This document shows positions 44,018-52,642 of a stretch of 64,000 bases of DNA, one piece after another. This stretch comes from Candidatus Hydrogenedens sp. (GTDB taxonomy: Bacteria; Hydrogenedentota; Hydrogenedentia; Hydrogenedentales; CAITNO01). The translations under genes and the position numbers were made by a program. The first letter of the stretch is position 1; the number at the start of each line of letters is the position of its first letter. The stretch spans positions 1 through 64,000 of the forward strand of contig JAAYJV010000048.1 in assembly GCA_012522755.1 (NCBI GenBank), in the 5' to 3' direction. The notes beneath the pieces are model-generated. The model worked only from the letters and a program-made list of their open reading frames with translations. It ran no database searches and was not told the origin of the DNA.

Positions 44018-45037
44018 ATGCTTGTTCGTGAAATTCTTGAAGAGGAGGAACTGAAAAGGCTTGCGCCCAATGCGAGCTTTGCCCGTCATACAAAAGGGCG
44101 GGTCGTAGAAGAAACTGAAGATCCCTACAGAACTGCTTTCCAGCGAGACCGTGACCGGATCCTGCATACCAAGGCTTTCCGACGACTGAAACGGAAGACC
44201 CAGGTTTTTCTCGCTCCTGAAGGAGATCATTACAGAACACGGCTGACCCATACGCTGGAAGTATCGCAAATCGCCAGAACCATTGCCCGGGCCCTTTTTC
44301 TCAACGAAGATCTCACAGAGGCCATTTCTCTGGGCCATGATCTGGGACATACCCCTTTCGGTCATGCCGGAGAAACAGTGCTCAATGAGTTGTACAAACC
44401 GGGCTTCACCCATTACGAACAGAGCTTGCGTATTGTGGAGCATCTTGAACACCGGAAGAGCGGCGCCGGGCTCAACCTGACTTGGGAAGTACGGCAGGGC
44501 ATTCTCAACCACTCCCACGGAAAAGTGCTGCTCTACGGCAAAGAAGCTCCCGCCATGTCGGCCGAATGCATGGTGGTGAGTCTCGCCGATGCCATCGCCT
44601 ATATCAACCACGATATCGATGATGCCATTGCGGCCGGTGTGATCACCTTTGAGGCTCTTCCAGGAGAAGCGCTCGCCGTCGTGGGCGCAGGCAACTCAAC
44701 ACGGATCAACAGCATGGTCCTCGGTGTCATTGAAGGGAGCCGGGATAACAAGATCAATATTCTTCCTGAAATCCGGGAGAGCATGCGCATTCTCCGCGAT
44801 TTTCTTTATCAGGAAGTATATCCCCGCGAAGAGATTGAGTCAGAAATCCGGCTGGCCCGTCAGATGGTTCGTGATCTGTACTGTTATCTGCTGGAGCATC
44901 CTCCGGCCGATTTCAACAGCAGGAATTCCGAGGACGATTTTGAGCGACGACTTGTCGATTATATCGCCGGAATGACCGATGAATTCGCCATGCGCCTCCA
45001 TCATACGCTTTTTGGTGGATCACAGGCCGGGAAGTGA
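44018..45037 (+). CDS. dgt: dGTPase-like HD-domain triphosphohydrolase
   Basis: This 339-aa protein resembles the short dGTPase-like family. HD motifs are RTRLTHTLEVSQIART (first His), LGHDLGHTPFGHAGE (HD pair) and ILNHSHGK. The preceding FQRDRDRILHTKAFRRLKRKTQVF is diagnostic of the family. It hydrolyses dGTP or other dNTPs to deoxynucleoside and triphosphate and helps to balance dNTP pools. Its last 18 bases overlap the convergent bshB1 gene. Confidence 0.9.
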   Translation: MLVREILEEEELKRLAPNASFARHTKGRVVEETEDPYRTAFQRDRDRILHTKAFRRLKRKTQVFLAPEGDHYRTRLTHTLEVSQIARTIARALFLNEDLTEAISLGHDLGHTPFGHAGETVLNELYKPGFTHYEQSLRIVEHLEHRKSGAGLNLTWEVRQGILNHSHGKVLLYGKEAPAMSAECMVVSLADAIAYINHDIDDAIAAGVITFEALPGEALAVVGAGNSTRINSMVLGVIEGSRDNKINILPEIRESMRILRDFLYQEVYPREEIESEIRLARQMVRDLYCYLLEHPPADFNSRNSEDDFERRLVDYIAGMTDEFAMRLHHTLFGGSQAGK

Positions 45038-45739
45038 ATCCAGCGCTACAGGGCCATCAGCATGGAGGGGCTCTCCATAAGTGACGCCAATGCGCCGACC
45101 CCAGAAACGGGCACGATGTTCAATGGATTCCCAGAATTCAGGGGAAGAAATATAGGTGCTGGCTCCTTTGTAATCGGGATTATGAAACTGAGAACGGTGT
45201 GCGGCGATGGACTCCAGTTTCACAGAGAAATAATCGCTGATATCCATGATGGCGAAGGGTTCGGGAGCCATGTCCAGATAGGGATGAAAGAAAAAGAGTG
45301 TTTCCGGACGATAAGGCTCATGACCTGTTTCGATACGGCGGAGCCCTGAAAGGAAACAGGCTTCTTTGGCCAGGTGATAAGTGGCCGCATGGTCGGGGTG
45401 ACGGTCAGGGGTCATGAGTGTCAGCACGACTTTGGGCCGGAACTGGCGGATATAAGGGATGATGACCTTCCGCTGTTCAGGGGTATTGGACAGGACACCA
45501 TCGGGCAGACCTGCATTGACCCGGGCTGTGAGCCCCAGAATCTTTGCAGCCTCCTCAGCTTCCAACTGACGTTCCTCAGGGGTGCCGCGACTGCTCATTT
45601 CTCCCCGGGTCAGGTCGAGGATGGCAACCCGCTTTCCTTCAGCGCTGAGCCGGGCAATGAGCCCGCCAATGCCCAGTTCCACATCGTCGGGGTGGGCGCC
45701 AATAGCCAGAATATCTGCAGTGGGGAAATTCTCATTCAC
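45020..45739 (-). CDS. bshB1: Bacillithiol biosynthesis deacetylase BshB1
   Basis: This 239-aa LmbE/PIG-L family zinc deacetylase has the metal motif AHPDDVELGIGG, the family block TRGEMSSRGTPEER and the second motif PDRHPDHAATYHLA. BshB1 removes acetyl from GlcNAc-malate in bacillithiol synthesis. The start is GTG, overlapping the bshC stop as GTGA, with AGGAG 9 bases upstream. Partner bshC is immediately upstream. bshA is not in this window. Hence the bacillithiol assignment is strong in context. Confidence 0.93.
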   Translation of the reverse strand: MNENFPTADILAIGAHPDDVELGIGGLIARLSAEGKRVAILDLTRGEMSSRGTPEERQLEAEEAAKILGLTARVNAGLPDGVLSNTPEQRKVIIPYIRQFRPKVVLTLMTPDRHPDHAATYHLAKEACFLSGLRRIETGHEPYRPETLFFFHPYLDMAPEPFAIMDISDYFSVKLESIAAHRSQFHNPDYKGASTYISSPEFWESIEHRARFWGRRIGVTYGEPLHADGPVALDSLPGL

Positions 45740-47298
45740 AGTTCAAACTCCTGAACTTGCCCATAGGCCGGTGAGAAGTCTTGAAGCATCCGATCCATGA
45801 GCGACCAGCCATATTCAAAGAGAAAGGAGAAGACCGAGAGGACACGTTCCTGCTCTTTACCTTCAGGGAAATAAAGAGTCTGCAAACGGCTGAGTTGTGC
45901 CTCCAGTGTGGCGCGTTTTTCCTGATCCGAAAAGAGCAGTGCCTCGCCCAGTCGAGTCAAAGCCAGAAGCTGATTGTCATGAAAGCGTCGGGCCATCTGT
46001 TCAATGGACGGCGGGTTTCCTGCAGACAAATAAGGCCTGATCAGATTTTCAAGAGCTTCGACATACATATATCTGTTCATCTCAAAGCGTTTATACATAC
46101 CTGTGGTATCGTCTTTTTTCAGGGCCCGAAGGAGCAAGGCATCGAAATCAAAGGCCTCGGAGGGATCCACATCCAGACGGGTACGCAGTTTGTCGGCTTT
46201 CAAAGTGGTGACTCTTCCGCGCATCCGTGGATAGACAACGGGCATGGGCCGGTTGAAAAAGCGGAAAATCGGCTGCAGCTGCGCCCAATAGGCGATCTCG
46301 CCGGGACCGGCCACATAGGCCAGCGTCGGAAAAAGGGCCTGCTGAATGATGGGTCGGAGCGCCACATTTCCTGAGAAACGTTCAGGCTCATGAACGAGTC
46401 TGGACTTGAGTTCAGCCTGCGAAAAGGAGAGCCCCTCTTCGGGGATATGAAACTGTCCTGATTCATAAAAAACAGGCCGGCGCCTTTGCTCCACTTCCAG
46501 GAAAAAGTTGCAGGCATGAGGTTGCCGGTGAATAGGCTGGCCGAAACCCAGAGCTTCCAGTTCTTTGCCCCGTTCCAGAAGCAGAGCGGTGCTCCGGAGA
46601 GGAGCGTCAATCTCCTGTTCCAGAATCAGCGCTGTGATCCGCCGTGCCGCAGACAGGCGGGGATCAAAAATCCGCAATGGTGTGCCGGCGAAAAGGCGCG
46701 CCTGAATACGGGAAAACCAGTCAGCGAAGGAAGCGGCTTCTTCCAGACTGTCTTCCAGAAAAGAAAAAACGGATGGCGTCTCTTCAGAGGAAAAACAATG
46801 CTCTTTCGCCTGACGGATTATTTCTTTCAATTGTTTCGTAAGGGGGATCTCCCCTGCGGGCATGCCTTTGAGATACCCTTCTTCCGCCGAGGGATTGTAA
46901 CGAAGGGTGAGAAGATCATTGTTTCGGGTCAGCAGGGTCGCATGGCTGATCTCGTCAAAGTCGTGGTCGTCCGATGCCGTCCAGAAGAGGGGAATCACCG
47001 GTGCCCGGGGTTGACTCAGCGTCTCGGCCAATTGGATGGTCGTAATGCTTTTATAAATGGTGTACAGAGGTCCGCCGAGCAGACCCGCCTGTTGTCCCGT
47101 AACAATCACCTGACACTTTTCCGGGAGCGGATCTTTTTCAAAGGAAAGTGTTTTCTGATAGCTGTTGATTGCCTCGGCAATACCTTCAGGCCAGGATGCC
47201 GGATGGACCATCTCTGTTGACAGGGCTGATGGAGCGTGATCGAAAAGCTCCAGAGCCTTTTCCTCGCCGGAAAGATATGCCTCATGAAATGTACTCAT
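45736..47298 (-). CDS. bshC: Bacillithiol synthase (cysteine-adding enzyme) BshC
   Basis: This 520-aa protein contains VTGQQAGLLGGPLYTIYKSITTIQLA, FWTASDDHDFDEI and a C-terminal coiled coil, all typical of BshC. BshC attaches cysteine to glucosaminyl-malate to complete bacillithiol. The ATG at 47298 has AAGGA at suitable spacing and overlaps the methyltransferase stop as ATGA. It is followed by bshB1 with a GTGA overlap. Length is normal for the family. Confidence 0.94.
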   Translation of the reverse strand: MSTFHEAYLSGEEKALELFDHAPSALSTEMVHPASWPEGIAEAINSYQKTLSFEKDPLPEKCQVIVTGQQAGLLGGPLYTIYKSITTIQLAETLSQPRAPVIPLFWTASDDHDFDEISHATLLTRNNDLLTLRYNPSAEEGYLKGMPAGEIPLTKQLKEIIRQAKEHCFSSEETPSVFSFLEDSLEEAASFADWFSRIQARLFAGTPLRIFDPRLSAARRITALILEQEIDAPLRSTALLLERGKELEALGFGQPIHRQPHACNFFLEVEQRRRPVFYESGQFHIPEEGLSFSQAELKSRLVHEPERFSGNVALRPIIQQALFPTLAYVAGPGEIAYWAQLQPIFRFFNRPMPVVYPRMRGRVTTLKADKLRTRLDVDPSEAFDFDALLLRALKKDDTTGMYKRFEMNRYMYVEALENLIRPYLSAGNPPSIEQMARRFHDNQLLALTRLGEALLFSDQEKRATLEAQLSRLQTLYFPEGKEQERVLSVFSFLFEYGWSLMDRMLQDFSPAYGQVQEFEL

Positions 47299-48059
47299 GA
47301 TGCGTCCTTGCATCCGAGAACAAGCATCCGGGGACTGAGAGTATCATAAGGCGAAGCGTCGTAGTCGCCCCAGACCTGTCGGATATGCAGTCCCGCCCGG
47401 AGGAGCATGGCCTTCAATTCATCCAAAGCATACATGCGTACCGACTCGCTGTTTTTTCCTATGATTTGTCCATCCCGCTCCACAATAATATTTTTGTTGA
47501 TGCGCTTTGTATGTTCATCGATCCAGCGTTTCTCGTGAATCAGATAACCCTTTGATTCGCGGGTGGACTCAGGCACGAGACGGGCTTCAATCTGGTCGGG
47601 ATTCAGATAGTCAAAGAAGAATCGTCCTCCTGGAAGCATTGCGGCTTCCATCTGAAGAAGAGCCTTTTCATTTTCCGAATCTTCCATGAAGTAACCGAAG
47701 CTCGTGAAAAAATTGAAGACCACGGAAAAGGTGTTTTGAAAAGGCAGGGCACGCATATCACCCCGTATGAGCGGAACCAAACCTCTGGTGTTTTTTTGTG
47801 CCTGGGCGAGGAGCTCCGGTGAATAGTCGAAGCCGCACAGCGACACACCCCCTCCGTTCTGCAGCAGATTGGCGAGATGCCGGCCCGTACCGCAACAGAG
47901 ATCCAATAACCTGTCTTTGGGGTTGAGCCCGGTTGCCCGGGCTGCAAAGGCTGCTTCCGGTAGAGCCGAAGCGACAGAACGATGGGCATAGACGATGCTG
48001 TAGAGCTCACCAAAAGCATCTTCATACCAGTTATCAGGAATCACATTGTGCTCGTTCAT
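47295..48059 (-). CDS. SAM-dependent methyltransferase coupled to bshC
   Basis: This 254-aa class I methyltransferase has motif I LLDLCCGTGRHLANL, an acidic motif II (CGFDYSPELLAQA), GDMRALPF and FNFFTSFGYF. Its stop overlaps the bshC start by 4 bases, so it is translationally coupled to bacillithiol synthesis. In green sulfur bacteria a SAM-dependent methyltransferase makes N-methyl-bacillithiol, and this gene is a candidate for the same step. A different substrate is possible. lysC lies 45 bases upstream. Confidence 0.85.
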   Translation of the reverse strand: MNEHNVIPDNWYEDAFGELYSIVYAHRSVASALPEAAFAARATGLNPKDRLLDLCCGTGRHLANLLQNGGGVSLCGFDYSPELLAQAQKNTRGLVPLIRGDMRALPFQNTFSVVFNFFTSFGYFMEDSENEKALLQMEAAMLPGGRFFFDYLNPDQIEARLVPESTRESKGYLIHEKRWIDEHTKRINKNIIVERDGQIIGKNSESVRMYALDELKAMLLRAGLHIRQVWGDYDASPYDTLSPRMLVLGCKDAS

Positions 48060-48104
48060 GTCAAGACCGAAGGTTTTTCTTTGCTCAGGATAAGAGGAGG
48101 CCTT

Positions 48105-49415
48105 TCATTCCCAGGCATCAAAGACACGGTAGATGGCTTCCACCGATTTCTCAAGATCCTGATCTTCCACACCGATGAGAATATTCATTTCTGAAGAGCC
48201 CTGATTGATGACCCGGATATTCACCCCGGCTCCGGCAAGCGCTCCCGTGAGACGGGCCGCCACGCCGACCAGTCTGTTCATCCCTTTACCCACTGTGGCG
48301 ATAATAGCCAGGCCGGAAGTCACATGAAGTTCATCAGGTTCCAGAAGGCGTTCAATAGCCTCTACAATGACTGTCTCTTTTTCTTTCAGTTCTTCATCTG
48401 AGGCGATGATGGAAATGGTGTCGATTCCCGTGGGCATGTGTTCCCAGCTCACCCGGTGTTCTTCAAAGATGGAGAGCAGTTTTCTGCCGAAGCCATGTTC
48501 CTTGTTCATCAAAGTTTTTTCAATATTGAACATGGTGAAGCCCCGCCGTCCGGCAATACCGCAGACAGGGCGTTTGGAATCCCGGTTGGCCACGATAAGC
48601 GTTCCGGGATTATCCGGTTTTTTGCTGTTCAGGATGTGAATGGGAATCCCGGGCTCACGGACGGGAAAAATCGCCTCGTCATGAAGCACCGTGGCACCCA
48701 TGTAAGAAAGTTCTCGCAGTTCTCTGTAGGTGATCTCTTCGATGCGTTTGGCATCAGGAACGATCCGGGGATCAGCCATTCTGAAGCCGGATACATCGGT
48801 CCAGTTTTCATAGAGTGTGGAAGCGGTTGCCCGGGCGACAATGGCTCCTGTTACATCGCTGCCGCCCCGGGAAAAGGTTTTTATCTCACCCTTGGGCGTG
48901 GCTCCGTAGAATCCCGGAATGACAAAGAGTCCGTCCCCCTGCAGACGCTCGGCAAGCAAGGTATAACTTTGAGGATCAAGCTGACCGTTCTTCTTGAACA
49001 AGATGCATTCGGCCGGATCCACAAAGGTGGCTCCCAGTGCTTCCGCTATGAGCCGTCCATTGAGGTATTCGCCCCGGGATGCCATATAGTCCGGCGCCTC
49101 GTCTGCAGCGGCATGCCTGGAGATTTCCTCCAGACAGGGTTGCACATTAAAGGACACTCCCAGCTCGCGGGCGAGCGATGAGAAACGCTCTTCAATAATG
49201 CCTTTGGGTTCCGCCGGATCAAGACCCCGCCGTGCCATACTGTGCCAGGCATAGAGAAGATCGGTTATTTTCTGTTCATCGGCTGTCCGTTTTCCCGGAG
49301 CCGACGGTACAATATATTTTCGCGAGGGATTGGCCCGTATGATGTCAATGACCTGCCGTATACAGGCCGCATCAGCAAGAGAAGAACCACCGAATTTACA
49401 GGTGATACGCTCCAT
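48105..49415 (-). CDS. lysC: Aspartate kinase
   Basis: This 436-aa kinase starts MERITCKFGGSSLADA. It includes TFSRGGSDVTGAIVARA in the amino-acid kinase domain and two C-terminal ACT domains (about 300-436), which usually bind lysine or threonine for feedback control. It phosphorylates aspartate, the entry to Lys, Thr and Met synthesis. The ATG at 49415 follows AAAGGAAA and is preferred over an upstream in-frame start. It is placed between rseP and the methyltransferase in a probable long operon. Confidence 0.93.
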   Translation of the reverse strand: MERITCKFGGSSLADAACIRQVIDIIRANPSRKYIVPSAPGKRTADEQKITDLLYAWHSMARRGLDPAEPKGIIEERFSSLARELGVSFNVQPCLEEISRHAAADEAPDYMASRGEYLNGRLIAEALGATFVDPAECILFKKNGQLDPQSYTLLAERLQGDGLFVIPGFYGATPKGEIKTFSRGGSDVTGAIVARATASTLYENWTDVSGFRMADPRIVPDAKRIEEITYRELRELSYMGATVLHDEAIFPVREPGIPIHILNSKKPDNPGTLIVANRDSKRPVCGIAGRRGFTMFNIEKTLMNKEHGFGRKLLSIFEEHRVSWEHMPTGIDTISIIASDEELKEKETVIVEAIERLLEPDELHVTSGLAIIATVGKGMNRLVGVAARLTGALAGAGVNIRVINQGSSEMNILIGVEDQDLEKSVEAIYRVFDAWE

Positions 49416-49478
49416 GAAAATTTCCTTTAAAGGGTATGGGTCTGCAACCAGAGGAATACACAAAAACTACAGGACACT

Positions 49479-51140
49479 TCAGAACCAGCCGTAAATAAGG
49501 CGTTGAATGTCATTGAAGGTCACAAAAATCATCAGTGCAACCAGCAGAAATATGCCGATCTGCTGCATGCGGATCAGAAGTTTTTCGTTTACAGGCTTGC
49601 CCCGGACAGCTTCAACAGTATTCATAACCACCTGGCCGCCATCCAGAACAGGCAGGGGCAGAAGGTTCAGCACGAAAAGGTTCACACTGATGAAGGCTGT
49701 GATCTTGAGCAACCAGTCCCAACCGGCCTGTGCGGCCTTGGTGGTAACTTCATAAATCATGACAGGGCCGCCCAGATCCTTGGGACTCACTTTACGCTGT
49801 ACAAGCCCCACAATGGTCATGATCGTTCTTTCCACAGCCAGATAGCTCTGATAGACGGAGTGGGGGATGAGCTTGACCAGAGGAACATTGTGCCAGACCA
49901 TTTTCGGGCGCAATCCCACACCGAAGGCACGGACGGGAACAATGCTGACAGTGGTCGTAAACTGTTCATCAGGCTTCACCATGCCGAAAAGGAGGCCGGA
50001 ACGCTGTACCTTGAGTTCCAGATCCTGGCCGGGATTTTCTTTTTCGAAAAGGGTGAATTCATCAAGATTCATGGAGCGGCCATTGACAGACGTGATGACA
50101 TCTCCCGTCTTCAAGCCTGTTTCTTCCGCTGTTTTCGCATCAATGCCCAGAACAGAAAGAGTCTCCCATTTTTCTCCGGAACTGAAGGCGATGCCTTTCA
50201 CACGGCCTATGGTTTTGGGAGTGGCCGGGATAGTGAGCAGATTGCCTTCCCGTTCCACCTGCAATGCCACCGTATCCCCTTCAGGAATTGTTTCCACAGC
50301 GGCGATGAAGGAGGACAGGGAGACCACATTTCCATTGAGAGCGTGAATGATATCCTCCTCCTGCAAGCCCGCAGCTTCTCCGGCGGAATCAGCCATGACC
50401 TGTCGGACTATGGCTGTTTCAAAAGGACCTACGCCAAAGCGCGCATGACCTGATTCATCCAATACTTCAGGCGTTACCGGGGACAGGAATTTCTTTCCGT
50501 CTCTTTCCAGAACAATCTCATGAGACTTGTCGGGGCCGCCCAGTACAGCGGTAATGGCCAGATCAGTCAAATTGCCGATTTCACGACCATTGACACTGAG
50601 AATACGATCGCCCACCAGCCAGCCCAGACTGTCGGGAGCCCGGTCTGTGTCAGTGATTGTGTTCTCACCGGCCAGAAACAGAGGGGCTTTCGCCACGGGA
50701 GAGTTCGCTTCAATTTCGCCCACACGGGCCTCTGTTTCCCATTCGGGCACTTGACTGCCGATGAAGCCCACCAGTGCATAAAGGACCACCGCCAGAAGAA
50801 GGTTCATCGTCGGCCCGGCCAGAAGCACGCAGATTCTCTGAAGGACGGGTTTGTTCTGGAACCAGCGTTCTTCAGGAACATGGCCGTATTCTTCTTCCCG
50901 CTCTTCATCGCTCAAAGGCACGTCTTCCTGGCCCGCCATCATGACAAAACCGCCAATGGGCAAGGCGCCTATACAGTAATCTGTTTCACCCCACTGAAAA
51001 CCGAAGATGCGGGGAGGCATGCCGACGCTGAAACGTTTGACGTAAATGCCGAAGCTTTTGGCAGCCAGAAAATGCCCCAGTTCGTGGATGAAAATCAGAA
51101 GGCTCAAAACGGCAACAAATACAATGATGTTTATCAGCAT
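49479..51140 (-). CDS. rseP: Site-2 protease RseP with three PDZ-like segments
   Basis: This 553-aa zinc intramembrane protease has HELGH in the first membrane helix and the partner motif NLLPLPVLDGG near the C-terminus. Three PDZ-like segments lie between: DRILSVNGREIGN, EDIIHALNGNVVS and GDVITSVNGRSMN. E. coli RseP is about 450 aa with two PDZ domains, so this one is about 100 residues longer. It probably cleaves an anti-sigma factor or clears signal peptides. Its ATG overlaps the dxr stop by 7 bases, which suggests translational coupling. Confidence 0.93.
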   Translation of the reverse strand: MLINIIVFVAVLSLLIFIHELGHFLAAKSFGIYVKRFSVGMPPRIFGFQWGETDYCIGALPIGGFVMMAGQEDVPLSDEEREEEYGHVPEERWFQNKPVLQRICVLLAGPTMNLLLAVVLYALVGFIGSQVPEWETEARVGEIEANSPVAKAPLFLAGENTITDTDRAPDSLGWLVGDRILSVNGREIGNLTDLAITAVLGGPDKSHEIVLERDGKKFLSPVTPEVLDESGHARFGVGPFETAIVRQVMADSAGEAAGLQEEDIIHALNGNVVSLSSFIAAVETIPEGDTVALQVEREGNLLTIPATPKTIGRVKGIAFSSGEKWETLSVLGIDAKTAEETGLKTGDVITSVNGRSMNLDEFTLFEKENPGQDLELKVQRSGLLFGMVKPDEQFTTTVSIVPVRAFGVGLRPKMVWHNVPLVKLIPHSVYQSYLAVERTIMTIVGLVQRKVSPKDLGGPVMIYEVTTKAAQAGWDWLLKITAFISVNLFVLNLLPLPVLDGGQVVMNTVEAVRGKPVNEKLLIRMQQIGIFLLVALMIFVTFNDIQRLIYGWF

Positions 51141-52303
51141 GGAGGATAACTTTCTGAAGTTGATTTTATATGTGCCCGTGCCAGAAGGCGGGCTTCCCGG
51201 TCAGCAGCCAGAACCGCTTCCAGATCGTAAGCACTGGAGGATTCACTCTCATCCAGTGTCCGGGCAACTATATCTGCAATGGCAAGAAAGGGGATTGCAG
51301 ACGCACAAAATGCCGCCACAGCCTCTTCATTGGCGGCATTGAGAATGGCTGGTGCCGTACCTCCACAGCGGGCCGCTTGCCGTGCCAGATCCAGGCTGGG
51401 AAAGGCCTTGCAGTCCGGTTTGTCGAAGGTGAGGGTTGCCATGTCTGTCAAGTCCATTCTTGTATTGGACAACACCAGACGGGATGGATAACTCAGAGCA
51501 TAGGCGATGGGCAACTTCATGTCAGCCGGCCCCAGTTGTGCAATAAAAGACCCGTCAATGAATTCAACGAGACTGTGAACAATGCTCTGGGGATGTATGA
51601 CCACCCTTATCTGGTCCAATTCTAGCCCAAACAGCCACATGGCTTCAATTATTTCCAGGCCCTTGTTCATCAATGTCGCCGAATCAACACTGATTTTAGT
51701 ACCCATGTCCCAGGTGGGGTGGGACATGGCCTGGCTCGGTGAGATTTGGCGCATCTCTTCGAGCGAGCAGCGGTAGAAAGGTCCGCCCGAAGCTGTCAGG
51801 TGAATTTGACGCACATCCCGGGATTCAAAACCTTGCAAACACTGGAAGATTGCACTGTGCTCACTGTCCACAGGAAGGAGCGGGGCGTCATGGGCAATGG
51901 ACTTCTCCATAACATAACGGCCGGCCATGACCAGAGGTTCTTTATTCGCTACGGCAACGGGAGTGCCTGCTTCCAACGCGGCCAGGAGAGGATGAAGTCC
52001 CACAGCGCCCACTACGGCATTGACCACCATGTCCACAGGATGAGAAGCCACTTCAACCAGACCTTCCAATCCGGTGAGAATCTCACAGTCTGTGGTCAGA
52101 CGGGATTGAAGGGTATCGCGCAGTGCCGGATCAAAAATGCAAACATAAGGAGGCTGAAATTCCTCGATCTGACGCAGAAGAAGATCCACATTACCCCGGG
52201 CTGCAAGAGCCTGGACACAATATTGATCACGATGTTGGCGGATCACTTCCAGCGTATTGTGACCGATGCTGCCGGTGGATCCCAAAAGAGTAATTTTTTT
52301 CAT
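51134..52303 (-). CDS. dxr: 1-deoxy-D-xylulose 5-phosphate reductoisomerase
   Basis: This 389-aa enzyme converts DXP to MEP in the non-mevalonate isoprenoid pathway. It has the NADPH-binding opening LLGSTGSIGHNTLEVI, the metal/substrate segments VDSEHSAIFQCL and TASGGPF, and the later MWLFGLELDQIRVVIHPQSIVHSLVEF (given here in part: IHPQSIVHSLVEF). It begins a minus-strand operon with rseP. AAGGCAC precedes the start. A strong TTGACA/TATATT promoter lies upstream. dxr next to rseP is a common arrangement in bacteria. Confidence 0.96.
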   Translation of the reverse strand: MKKITLLGSTGSIGHNTLEVIRQHRDQYCVQALAARGNVDLLLRQIEEFQPPYVCIFDPALRDTLQSRLTTDCEILTGLEGLVEVASHPVDMVVNAVVGAVGLHPLLAALEAGTPVAVANKEPLVMAGRYVMEKSIAHDAPLLPVDSEHSAIFQCLQGFESRDVRQIHLTASGGPFYRCSLEEMRQISPSQAMSHPTWDMGTKISVDSATLMNKGLEIIEAMWLFGLELDQIRVVIHPQSIVHSLVEFIDGSFIAQLGPADMKLPIAYALSYPSRLVLSNTRMDLTDMATLTFDKPDCKAFPSLDLARQAARCGGTAPAILNAANEEAVAAFCASAIPFLAIADIVARTLDESESSSAYDLEAVLAADREARLLARAHIKSTSESYPPC

Positions 52304-52379
52304 AAGTGCCTTGAAAAGAGACGGAAGACAGTTCTTTTTCAGGGAAAAGCATAAGATGGAGGAGCTCAGACTCTCGGCT

Positions 52380-52409
52380 AATATATAACCCCCGGGCTTC
52401 TATTGTCAA
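52380..52409 (-). promoter_or_regulatory. Promoter of the dxr-rseP-lysC-bsh operon
   Basis: On the minus strand TTGACA (52409-52404) precedes TATATT (52385-52380) by 18 bases, with an alternative TATATA 16 bases away. Confidence 0.7.
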
Positions 52410-52447
52410 TTACCGCTGAAAGGGACGGCTCGTTTTTGATCTTATAT

Positions 52448-52476
52448 TTGCAATAACTGACAATCATGGGTATACT
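52448..52476 (+). promoter_or_regulatory. Promoter of the EF-hand surface protein gene
   Basis: TTGCAA (52448-52453) and TATACT (52471-52476) are 17 bases apart, 167 bases before the start codon. Confidence 0.6.
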
Positions 52477-52642
52477 GGTATTAATGAGAAAAGAATCAAT
52501 TGCTTTTTTCGGGGCTGGCTGACGGCTGAAGCATAGCAGCCCTTCCGTGGAAAAGTTTGCGGACAAGAGATTTCTCATCAGAATAGAAATGCCGAAGAAA
52601 TTGTTTCTTATAAGACCCTGGGTAACATGAAGGAAATTATAC

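Larger units (their letters stand above)
52304..52642. other. Divergent promoter region
   Basis: It lies between dxr (minus) and the EF-hand surface protein gene (plus). It contains one promoter for each direction (52380-52409 and 52448-52476). The 160 bases between the plus promoter and the start codon form a long leader with no evident riboswitch. Confidence 0.6.

Noticed and set aside
42871..44070. 399-codon open frame on the minus strand
   Set aside because: It is antisense to leuB and overlaps dgt; the motifs are all on the plus strand.
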